The position numbers and the translations under genes are program-made. 12,300 nt of DNA from Intrasporangiaceae bacterium. Its GTDB lineage: Bacteria; Actinomycetota; Actinomycetes; Actinomycetales; Dermatophilaceae. The notes under the pieces are model-generated. The model was not told the DNA's origin. It made no database searches and saw only the letters and a list, made by a program, of their open reading frames with translations. The DNA is taken from positions 1 through 12,300 of the forward strand of contig JAAYSB010000186.1 of assembly GCA_012518475.1 (NCBI GenBank). The letters run 5' to 3'. This document shows, in pieces, positions 1-6,005 of this stretch (its first letter is position 1; the number at the start of each line of letters is the position of its first letter).

Positions 1-123
1 ATTTATCTCCTCAAGTTCTGACAGCAAGCTTTTTTCCTTTTTTCCGTAAGAAGCGGCTTCCTTTTTGTGTTGGGTGATCTTCGTTTGAATGTATTCAAGC
101 CTTTGTTGTTCCCGCTTTATTTG
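1..123 (-). other. Foreign low-G+C coding segment (EnvC-like coiled coil fragment) joined to the transaldolase gene
   Basis: G+C is about 39% over bases 1-120 by hand count, against about 71% over 121-240. Read on the minus strand in the transaldolase frame, the segment stays open to the window edge. It encodes a highly charged Lys/Glu/Gln-rich helix containing KREQQRLEYI and KKEKSLLSELEEIN. This resembles the N-terminal coiled coil of murein hydrolase activators of the EnvC type from Gram-negative bacteria; that is recognition by eye, not a search. Codons such as AAA, ATA, AAT and TTG are unlike anything else in the window. It is probably not part of the transaldolase protein. An assembly chimera is the simplest explanation; a genuine recombination is the alternative. 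Confidence 0.6.
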
Positions 124-1035
124 GATGGTCCGCAGGGCCTCGATCGTGGCGGCGTCGACGGGGACGGCGATCCGGTCCTCCGCCGGCTCACCGGCGTCCT
201 GGATCCGTTGCTGCCAGGCGAAGGGTGGGGAGATGACGACGTCACCGCCGACCAGCTCGGACCACTGTCTGGTGTTCCGGAAGGCGGCGGACAGGAGTCG
301 GGCGCGGAAGCCGCGCTCCTGGAAGATCTCGTAGGCCCGCTTGAAGGCGGCGATACCCGCCCACTCCAGGTGCTCGGCGTCGACGTCGAGTTGGTCGCGG
401 ACGACGACGTCCTTGAGCCAGTCGTCGAGCCGGCCGCACATGATCGTCACGACATGGCCCATCGTGCTGATGTCGTGCCCGTCCTGCTCGCGACGGATCA
501 GGCCGCGCTCGATGGCCTCGGCTGAGGCCAGGGCCTGCGGGACGGAGAACGAGACCGTGACGTTGACCGAGACCCCGCGTGCCACCGCCTCCTCGATCGC
601 GACGAGGCCGGTCGTTGTCGCCGGGATCTTGACGATGATGTTCGGTGCGAGCGACGAGAAGTGCACTGCCTGGGCGACCAGGGCATCCGGGTCGCGGTGG
701 AAACGAGGGTTCGTCTGCATGGAGAGCCGGCCGTTGCGACCACCGTGCTTGTCGAAGGCCGGCCGCAGGAGGGCCGCCGCCTCGAGCGAGACCTCCTCGA
801 CGACGAGCCAGCCGATGTCGGTCTCGCTTGCTGTGGGGTGCTTCTCGGACAGCGCTTCGATGCGTCGCGTCCACCGGTCCAGGTCTGCATTGATCGCTGC
901 CAGGGCGATGACCGGGTTGCACGTCGCCCCCACCGCGCCCCACTCGATCGACTGGCTCAGTTCCCGGGGGTCGGCGGAGTCGTTCCACAAGGCGGTGACG
1001 CCCTGCTCGGACATTGCTGTCAGCGGCGACGGCAT
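124..1035 (-). CDS. Transaldolase-family protein, C-terminus lost at the junction
   Basis: About 304 codons of a transaldolase/fructose-6-phosphate aldolase family protein (class I, Schiff-base TIM barrel, cytosolic). Visible hallmarks are LWNDSADP near residue 17 with a candidate acid/base Asp19, ATCNP near residues 37-41, NIIVKIPATTTG with the probable Schiff-base lysine K136, and SVNVTVSFS just after it. The start at 1035 is preferred because GGAGG (minus strand, 1044-1040) precedes it; an in-frame ATG at 1014 has no comparable site. Relatives continue past the LRTI at residues 301-304 with a further helix, but here the sequence turns into low-G+C coiled-coil coding DNA, so the true end is missing. 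The gene follows the GntR gene on the same strand after 118 nt and carries its own operator-like motif. Transaldolases connect sugar-phosphate pools; next to iolC and iolB, a role in inositol catabolism or as a variant aldolase is inferred only. Confidence 0.8.
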
Positions 1036-1078
1036 GGAGCCTCCACGGGGTGGGCGGACGGCCTGATGAGGAGCCGAC

Positions 1079-1103
1079 CATATGTTAAGACATTAGCACT
1101 ATA
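1079..1103 (-). promoter_or_regulatory. Promoter -10 and operator-like inverted repeat of the transaldolase gene
   Basis: On the minus strand, TATAGT (1103-1098) is a good -10 box. It is followed at once by ATGTCTTAACAT, a perfect ATGT-N4-ACAT inverted repeat (plus strand 1082-1093). The plus-strand string CATATGTTAAGACA (1079-1092) matches CATATGTTCGGACA in the iolC/GntR intergenic region at 12 of 14 positions. A repressor bound here would cover the transcription start. No convincing -35 is seen. The motif and -10 are read directly; assignment to the adjacent GntR protein is inference. Confidence 0.5.
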
Positions 1104-1153
1104 GCCCGTGATCGTCGTGGGGGAAGAGGGATGCCGGCGCGGGCCGGGCCGGC

Positions 1154-1891
1154 TCAGCGCTCGTGGACCGTCACCTCGAACGCGTACTGGTCGTAGCGAT
1201 AGAAGTGGTCGCCGTACTCCACGGGGTTGCCCTGGGCGTCGTAGGCACGTCTCGTCATGGTGAGGAGCGGGTCGCCCCGGGAGAGCCCGAGCAGCCGACG
1301 CTCGGTGGGATCCGGTCGGCGGGCGCCGATGACCTGGTGCGCGACAGTGGGGCGGACCCCGCGGGCGCGCAGGATCTCGTAGAGGCCGGTCGAACGCAGA
1401 TCGTCCTCGGAGATGTCGGCCAGGTGCGGCGGCAGATAGTTGGTGAGCACGGCGGCGGGAACGGTCCCGGCGAGCCGGCGACGGCGCAGGTAGACCAGGG
1501 GCGTGTCCTCGGCCAGGCCCATCGCTGCGGAGGCGACAGGGCTGATCCTGGCTCGGTCGATCTCGAGGATCTCCGAGGACGGCGTGACGCCGCGACGGAC
1601 GAGGTCGTCGTAGAGGGAGGACAGCTCGTCGCGACGGTGGATGACCTCGTTGGCGACGGTGGTCCCCACACCCCGACGTCGCACGAGCAGACCACGGCTG
1701 ACGAGCTCGGCAATGGCACGGCGCACTGTGGGTCGGGAGAGGTCGAGCCGCGCAGCGAGGGCGAGCTCGTTCTCGAAGGGGTCGCCCGGACTCAGGCGGC
1801 CGCTCTCGATGGCCTCGGTGAGCTGCTCGGCGAGCTGGTGGTAGAGCGGAACCGGACTGGATCGGTCGATGACCACCGGGATGACGCTCAT
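1154..1891 (-). CDS. GntR family regulator, HutC/UTRA type
   Basis: A 245-residue transcription factor. The N-terminal winged helix-turn-helix (about residues 9-80) contains PLYHQLAEQLTEAI, a recognition-helix region LDLSRPTVRRAI (50-61) and the wing GLLVRRRGVGTTVA. Residues ~90-245 form a UTRA effector domain, including PLVYLRRRRLAG, TGLYEIL and the C-terminal PVEYGDHFYRYDQYAFEV typical of the family. Length and layout are normal for HutC-type members, whose effectors are usually small sugars, sugar phosphates or carboxylates. It is divergent from iolC and is followed by the transaldolase gene. Operator-like motifs lie in front of both targets, so it probably controls this inositol cluster in response to an intermediate. 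The start at 1891 is supported by TAGACT exactly 6 nt upstream, a leaderless arrangement, rather than by a Shine-Dalgarno site. Confidence 0.9.
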   Translation of the reverse strand: MSVIPVVIDRSSPVPLYHQLAEQLTEAIESGRLSPGDPFENELALAARLDLSRPTVRRAIAELVSRGLLVRRRGVGTTVANEVIHRRDELSSLYDDLVRRGVTPSSEILEIDRARISPVASAAMGLAEDTPLVYLRRRRLAGTVPAAVLTNYLPPHLADISEDDLRSTGLYEILRARGVRPTVAHQVIGARRPDPTERRLLGLSRGDPLLTMTRRAYDAQGNPVEYGDHFYRYDQYAFEVTVHER

Positions 1892-1978
1892 CCCCGGAGT
1901 CTAATGACACTGACATCACTAAGTACATATGTTCGGACAAATATTGACCCGTTCCGCGGGATAGGGAAACCTGGGGGT
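1892..1978. promoter_or_regulatory. Divergent GntR/iolC promoter region with operator-like palindrome
   Basis: This 87-nt AT-enriched gap separates the divergent GntR and iolC genes. It contains CATATGTTCGGACAAATAT (1926-1944), whose core ATATGTTCGGACAAAT (1927-1942) is palindromic at 12 of 16 positions. For iolC a plausible promoter is TTGACC (1944-1949), a 17-nt spacer and AAACCT (1967-1972), placing the transcript start at or next to the ATG at 1979. For the GntR gene, TAGACT lies on the minus strand (1903-1898), 6 nt before its ATG. TGACACTGACAT (1905-1916) is a small direct repeat of unknown meaning. The palindrome lies just upstream of the proposed iolC -35 box. Box assignments are inferred from spacing. 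Confidence 0.55.
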
Positions 1979-2974
1979 ATGCCGTCCACATCGCTCGCCC
2001 CCAGGGCCTTCGATGTCGTCAGTATCGGCCGCGTCGGCGTCGACCTCTATCCGATGCAGGAAGGCATCGGCCTGGAGGACGTCGAGACCTTCGGCAAGTA
2101 CCTCGGCGGCAGCGCCGGCAACGTCGCCGTGGCCGCCGCGCGCTACGGCTACGACGTCGCCCTCATCTCACGGGTCGGCGATGACCCGTTCGGACGGTTC
2201 GTGCGGAGGACGCTCGAGGACCTCGGCGTGGGCACCGCCTACCTCGGCACCGACCCCCGTTTTCCGACACCGGTGACCTTCTGCGAGATCCTCCCGCCGG
2301 ACAGTTTCCCGCTGTACTTCTACCGGTTCCCGATGGCACCGGACCTGCGCCTCGACAGCCGGGACATCCCGCCTGTTGCTGTTGCGGAGTCCCGGCTGCA
2401 CTGGAGCACCCTGACCGGGCTGTCGGCCGAGCCGAGCCGCTCGGCGCACCAGACCGCGTGGGAGCTGCGCGGGCGTGCGCCGCTCACGGTGATCGACCTC
2501 GACTACCGACCACAGTTCTGGACCCACGAGTCCGACGCGACCCGGGCTGCGGCCACTGCGCTCGACGCCTGCACCGTCGCGATCGGCAACCGGGAGGAGT
2601 GCCGGATCGCGGTGGGGGAGAGCGACCCCGAGAGAGCGGCTCGGGCGCTCCTCGAGCGAGGTGTCGACCTGGCGATCGTCAAGCAGGGCCCCCGCGGTGT
2701 TCTTGCCGTCACCGTTGACGAGATGGTCGAGTGTCCGTCCTATGAGGTCGAGGTCCTCAACGGACTCGGTGCCGGGGACGCCTTCGGGGGAGCCATCTGT
2801 CACGGACTGCTCCAGGGCTGGAACCTCGACCGGATGATCTCCTTCGCCAACGCGGCGGGCGCGTATGTCGCCGCCCGGCGGGAGTGCTCGACCGCCATGC
2901 CGACCGAGGCTCAGGTCCACCACCTTCAGGAGACGACCCCCCACCAGGGTCTGGATCAGGAGAGGTCTGCATGA
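1979..2974 (+). CDS. iolC: 5-dehydro-2-deoxygluconokinase
   Basis: A 331-residue PfkB/ribokinase-superfamily kinase. IolC phosphorylates 2-deoxy-5-keto-D-gluconate with ATP in myo-inositol catabolism, making the substrate of the DKGP aldolase. Features include SIGRVGVDLYP at residues 15-25, the PfkB signature-1 region GGSAGNVAVAAARYG (43-57), and IolC-typical DLDYRPQFW (173-181) and GNREECRIAVG (203-213). LNGLGAGDAFGG (260-271) carries the anion hole and catalytic base Asp267. The frame is open far upstream, but homology starts at the ATG at 1979, which lies 6 nt after a possible -10 box; the GGGGG directly before it is too close to be a good ribosome site. It overlaps iolB by 4 nt (ATGA), indicating translational coupling. 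Confidence 0.93.
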   Translation: MPSTSLAPRAFDVVSIGRVGVDLYPMQEGIGLEDVETFGKYLGGSAGNVAVAAARYGYDVALISRVGDDPFGRFVRRTLEDLGVGTAYLGTDPRFPTPVTFCEILPPDSFPLYFYRFPMAPDLRLDSRDIPPVAVAESRLHWSTLTGLSAEPSRSAHQTAWELRGRAPLTVIDLDYRPQFWTHESDATRAAATALDACTVAIGNREECRIAVGESDPERAARALLERGVDLAIVKQGPRGVLAVTVDEMVECPSYEVEVLNGLGAGDAFGGAICHGLLQGWNLDRMISFANAAGAYVAARRECSTAMPTEAQVHHLQETTPHQGLDQERSA

Positions 2975-3873
2975 GCCGCGGAGCCGACAACGCGAGGTGG
3001 TACCGGCCGGCCGGGTCGCTCGGTGACGAGGCAGGAGGGGTCGAGGTCCGGGTCGATGACGAGATCGACGGGTGGGAGCACACCGGCCTCATCGTCGTCA
3101 CGGTCGAGGAGTCCACCAGCCACAGCCACCGGCTCGATCACAGGGAGTCGGTCGTCGTGCCGCTCAGCGGTGGAGTCACGGTCGATGTTGACGGGGAGGT
3201 GTTCGAGCTGCGAGGCCGTCCAGGGGTCTTCGCCGGTCCGACCGACGTCCTGTATGCGCCCCCCGGCTCGACTGTCACGCTGACCGCCCCGGGTCCTGGC
3301 CCGAGCAGGGTGGCGCTCTGTCTCGCCCGGGTCCCGGTCGGCGCGGAAGCTCACCCGGTGAGGCAGCTCGCGGCCGAGGATGTCCCGGTCGAGCTGCGAG
3401 GCGCGGGGACGGCCTCCCGGATGGTGCGGAACTTCGGCGTGCCGGGTGTCCTCGATGCGAGCCGGATCATCGCCTGCGAGGTCATCACCCCGGCAGGGAA
3501 CTGGTCGTCCTGGCCGCCGCACAAGCATGACGAGGAGCGCCGGGGGGTGGAGACCGAGCTCGAGGAGATCTACTACTTCGAGACCAGGTCGACCTCCAAC
3601 CGCGGCCCGGATCCCGTTGGCTACCAACGGGTCTACGGCACGCAGGAGCGCCCGATCGATGTTCTGGCCGAGGTTCGGAGCGGGGATGTCGTGCTCGTCC
3701 CGCACGGCTGGCACGGGCCGGCGATGGCCGCACCGGACGCGGATCTCTACTACCTCAACGTCATGGCGGGGCCGGGCGCCGAACGGGCCTGGCTCATCTG
3801 TGACGATCCGGCGCACGGCTGGGTGCGCGAGGAGTGGACGGATCTTCCCGTCGACCCCCGGCTGACGGAATGA
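2971..3873 (+). CDS. iolB: 5-deoxyglucuronate isomerase
   Basis: A 300-residue bicupin of the IolB/KduI family. It converts 5-deoxy-D-glucuronate to 2-deoxy-5-keto-D-gluconate, the step immediately before IolC. Metal-binding residues are visible in WSSWPPHKHDE (178-188; His184, His186), ELEEIYYF (196-203; a Glu ligand) and VPHGWHGP (243-250; His245/His248). The C-terminal MAGP...ERAW...DDPAHGWVREEW stretch is characteristic of IolB. The start at 2971 overlaps the iolC stop, with AGGAGAGG (2959-2966) placed ahead of it, so the frame's longer upstream extension is not used. Length is normal. It is followed by 84 nt without a gene before iolA. Confidence 0.93.
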   Translation: MSRGADNARWYRPAGSLGDEAGGVEVRVDDEIDGWEHTGLIVVTVEESTSHSHRLDHRESVVVPLSGGVTVDVDGEVFELRGRPGVFAGPTDVLYAPPGSTVTLTAPGPGPSRVALCLARVPVGAEAHPVRQLAAEDVPVELRGAGTASRMVRNFGVPGVLDASRIIACEVITPAGNWSSWPPHKHDEERRGVETELEEIYYFETRSTSNRGPDPVGYQRVYGTQERPIDVLAEVRSGDVVLVPHGWHGPAMAAPDADLYYLNVMAGPGAERAWLICDDPAHGWVREEWTDLPVDPRLTE

Positions 3874-3957
3874 TGGGCGGGTGCGAATCGCACGCGTCGG
3901 TCCCGGCATACCCCGACATATCAACTCTCCTGCTCGAGAACGGAACGATCAGAGGCC

Positions 3958-5460
3958 ATGAGCACTCCCACGCGTATCACCCACCTTGTCAATGGCGTCC
4001 CGTGGGAGGGCACGGCCGAGCGGACGTCGCCGGTGTTCAATCCGGCGACGGGCGTGCAGACCGGTGAGCTGGATCTGGCCTCGGCTGAGCTGGTCGGGGA
4101 GGTCGTCGGGGTTGCGAAGGCGGCGTGGGAGTCGTCGTGGCAGCGGTCGTCGTTGACGCAGCGCACGCAGGTGCTGTTCAAGTTCCGTGAGCTGCTCAAT
4201 GCGAAGAAGGCGGATATCGGAGCGCTGATCACTGCTGAGCACGGCAAGGTTCTCTCCGATGCCGAGGGTGAGGTGACCCGGGGGCTGGAGGTCGCCGAGT
4301 TCGCGTGTGGGATCCCGCACCTGCTCAAGGGCGGTTTCAGCGAGAACGTCTCGACGAAGGTCGATGTGTACTCGATCCGGCAGTCTCTCGGTGTGGTGGC
4401 GGTCATCTCGCCGTTCAACTTCCCGGCGATGGTGCCGTTGTGGTTCGTGCCGATCGCGATCGCGTGTGGGAACGCGGTGGTCATCAAGCCCTCGGAGAAG
4501 GACCCCTCGGCGGTCAATGCGGTGGCTGAGCTGTGGGCCGAGGCGGGACTGCCGGACGGGGTGCTCAATGTCGTGCACGGCGACAAGGAGGCGGTCGATG
4601 CGCTGCTGGAGCACCCGGATGTCAAGGCGATCAGTTTCGTGGGGTCGACCCCGATCGCCGAGTATGTCTATGACGTCGGCACGCGCAACGGCAAGCGGGT
4701 TCAGGCGCTCGGTGGGGCGAAGAACCACATGCTCGTGCTGCCGGATGCGGACCTGGACCTGGCCGCGGATGCGGCGGTCAATGCCGGGTTCGGGTCGGCC
4801 GGGGAGCGGTGCATGGCGATCTCGGCGCTGGTGGCGGTCGAACCGGTCGCTGATGAGCTCATCGCCAAGATCACCGACCGGATGGGCAAGCTCGTCACCG
4901 GCGACGGCACCCGGGAGACCGATATGGGTCCGCTGGTGACTGCGGCGCACCGCGACAAGGTGGCCTCCTATCTGGACTCCGGTGTCGCCGACGGGGCGAC
5001 CCTGGTCGTGGACGGCCGGGAGGGGGATGTCGACGCCGACGGGGAGGGGTTCTTCCTGCGACCGACCCTGTTCGACAACGTCACCCCGGGGATGGGGGTC
5101 TATGACGACGAGATCTTCGGGCCCGTGCTCTCGGTGGTCCGGGTGGGTTCCTATGACGAGGGTCTGGAGCTGATCAACGCCAACACGTACGGCAATGGCA
5201 CGGCGATCTTCACCAACGACGGCGGCGCGGCACGCCGCTTCCAGAACGAGGTCGAGGTCGGCATGGTCGGCATCAACGTGCCGATCCCGGTGCCGATGGC
5301 GTACTTCTCCTTCGGCGGCTGGAAGTCCAGCCTCTTCGGCGACTCCCACGCCCACGGCATGGAGGGCGTGCACTTCTTCACCCGCGGCAAGGTCGTCACC
5401 TCCCGCTGGCTCGACCCCAGCCACGGCGGCCTCAACCTCGGCTTCCCCCAGAACGACTGA
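3958..5460 (+). CDS. iolA: Methylmalonate/malonate-semialdehyde dehydrogenase (CoA-acylating)
   Basis: A 500-residue aldehyde dehydrogenase of the MmsA/IolA group. It oxidises malonate semialdehyde with NAD+ and CoA to acetyl-CoA and CO2 (or methylmalonate semialdehyde to propionyl-CoA), the last step of inositol breakdown. It shows SPFNFPAMVPLW (151-162; Asn154), VVIKPSEKDPS with Lys178, and the catalytic GSAGERCMAIS (Cys285). LGGAKNHMLVLPDAD (251-265) takes the place of the usual ALDH glutamate region, as is normal for MmsA. The C-terminal GINVPIPVPMAYFSFGGWKSS is diagnostic. The start is preceded by AGAGG only 2 nt away, so initiation may be weak. The 84-nt gap from iolB holds a small inverted repeat (GTGCG/CGCAC, 3881-3893) but no operator copy. 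Synonymous codon choice changes sharply near 5190, becoming almost wholly C-ending. Confidence 0.93.
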   Translation: MSTPTRITHLVNGVPWEGTAERTSPVFNPATGVQTGELDLASAELVGEVVGVAKAAWESSWQRSSLTQRTQVLFKFRELLNAKKADIGALITAEHGKVLSDAEGEVTRGLEVAEFACGIPHLLKGGFSENVSTKVDVYSIRQSLGVVAVISPFNFPAMVPLWFVPIAIACGNAVVIKPSEKDPSAVNAVAELWAEAGLPDGVLNVVHGDKEAVDALLEHPDVKAISFVGSTPIAEYVYDVGTRNGKRVQALGGAKNHMLVLPDADLDLAADAAVNAGFGSAGERCMAISALVAVEPVADELIAKITDRMGKLVTGDGTRETDMGPLVTAAHRDKVASYLDSGVADGATLVVDGREGDVDADGEGFFLRPTLFDNVTPGMGVYDDEIFGPVLSVVRVGSYDEGLELINANTYGNGTAIFTNDGGAARRFQNEVEVGMVGINVPIPVPMAYFSFGGWKSSLFGDSHAHGMEGVHFFTRGKVVTSRWLDPSHGGLNLGFPQND

Positions 5461-5548
5461 GCTCGAGACGCGACGCTCTGCTCGAGACGCGGCGCTTGGG
5501 CAGGCTGCGGCGAAATAGCGCCGCAGAGCCTGCAAGCGCCGCGTCTCG
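5461..5548. repeat. REP-like imperfect palindrome preceded by a tandem half copy
   Basis: Immediately after the iolA stop, a 19-nt unit beginning GCTCGAGACGCG occurs twice in tandem (5461-5479, 5480-5498; 16 of 19 identical). The second copy starts a long stem-loop. Bases 5483-5498 pair perfectly with 5533-5548 (16 bp), then CAGGCT (5501-5506) with AGCCTG (5527-5532), then GCGGCG (5507-5512) with CGCCGC (5519-5524). There are two 2-nt bulges, and the loop is AAATAG. The 28 paired bases exceed a normal terminator and no T-run follows, so a dispersed palindromic repeat or a small mobile (MITE/REP-like) unit is more likely. It could still act as a terminator or mRNA-stabilising element for iolA. 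Confidence 0.8.
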
Positions 5549-5582
5549 GCACGACCGCCGCAGAAACCCCACACCGCCTCCG

Positions 5583-6002
5583 GTGATCCTCGTCGACACC
5601 TCCGTCTGGGTGGATCTCCTGCGGGGTGGGGGCAAGCCGGCCACGCGGGAGCTTGAGCGGCGGATGAGTCGTCCCGCCGACCTCGCGTGCACGGAGCCGG
5701 TGGCCATGGAGCTGCTCGCGGGGGGCCGCGGCCCTGAGCTGGACCGGGTCGAGCGCCTGGGCACGGGTCTGGTCTCGCTCACAGTCGAGCCGTTTGTCGA
5801 CTATCGAGCAGCCGCGGGCATCTATCGCCTGGTGCGCGGGTCCGGCCACACCGTCCACTCCCTCCAGGACTGCCTCATCGCCGCCATCGCCATCAGGCAC
5901 GGCGTGACCCTGCTCGACCACGACCGTGACTACGAGCGGATCTCCGACCGGGTCCGCCCGACCGCCGGCTCGAGCACCGCCCCGACCGGACAGGTGGGTT
6001 GA
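5583..6002 (+). CDS. VapC-like PIN-domain ribonuclease toxin, no antitoxin adjacent
   Basis: A 139-residue PIN domain protein, normal VapC length. VapC toxins are Mg2+-dependent endoribonucleases cutting tRNA or rRNA, held inactive by a cognate VapB. The acidic active site is visible: Asp5 in ILVDTSVW, Glu43 in VAMELLAG, Asp96 in SLQDCLIAAIA, and Asp112/114/116 in TLLDHDRDYERI. The GTG at 5583 is chosen because ILVDTSVW is the usual VapC N-terminus; an upstream in-frame TTG (5496) lies inside the palindrome. No Shine-Dalgarno site precedes the GTG. Only 122 nt separate it from iolA, mostly repeat, leaving no room for a vapB gene. The next gene begins 3 nt after its stop. It is either a true orphan or a remnant whose antitoxin was lost when the repeat arrived. 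Confidence 0.85.
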   Translation: MILVDTSVWVDLLRGGGKPATRELERRMSRPADLACTEPVAMELLAGGRGPELDRVERLGTGLVSLTVEPFVDYRAAAGIYRLVRGSGHTVHSLQDCLIAAIAIRHGVTLLDHDRDYERISDRVRPTAGSSTAPTGQVG

Positions 6003-6005
6003 CGA

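Noticed and set aside
1..1035. A genuine transaldolase-EnvC fusion protein
   Set aside because: The composition break is abrupt and coincides with loss of the transaldolase C-terminus; the two functions belong to different compartments. Kept only as a chimera finding.
242..1081. Long minus-strand open frame with Arg/Gly/Pro-rich translation over the transaldolase gene
   Set aside because: Low-complexity composition, no family features; it is the off-frame shadow of the transaldolase reading, which has clear motifs.
1133..1153. GCCGGC/GCCGGC inverted repeat just after the GntR stop (minus strand), possible terminator
   Set aside because: Each arm is itself a common palindrome in high-G+C DNA and there is no T-run; chance is likely.
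1163..1978. Apparent 272-codon N-terminal extension of iolC antisense to the GntR gene
   Set aside because: The extension is the antisense of the GntR coding region and crosses the divergent promoter; PfkB homology begins at the ATG at 1979.
3881..3893. Small inverted repeat GTGCG-AAT-CGCAC between iolB and iolA
   Set aside because: Only 5-bp arms and no second copy; it does not match the operator motif found elsewhere, so it was not called as a site.
5483..5548. The palindrome as a single CRISPR repeat or tRNA-like fold
   Set aside because: No spacer-repeat periodicity and no tRNA arms or anticodon; simple extended stem-loop only.
3949..5574. 541-codon minus-strand open frame opposite iolA
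   Set aside because: Charged, His/Arg/Asp-rich translation typical of antisense high-G+C frames; iolA on the plus strand has full-length family motifs.
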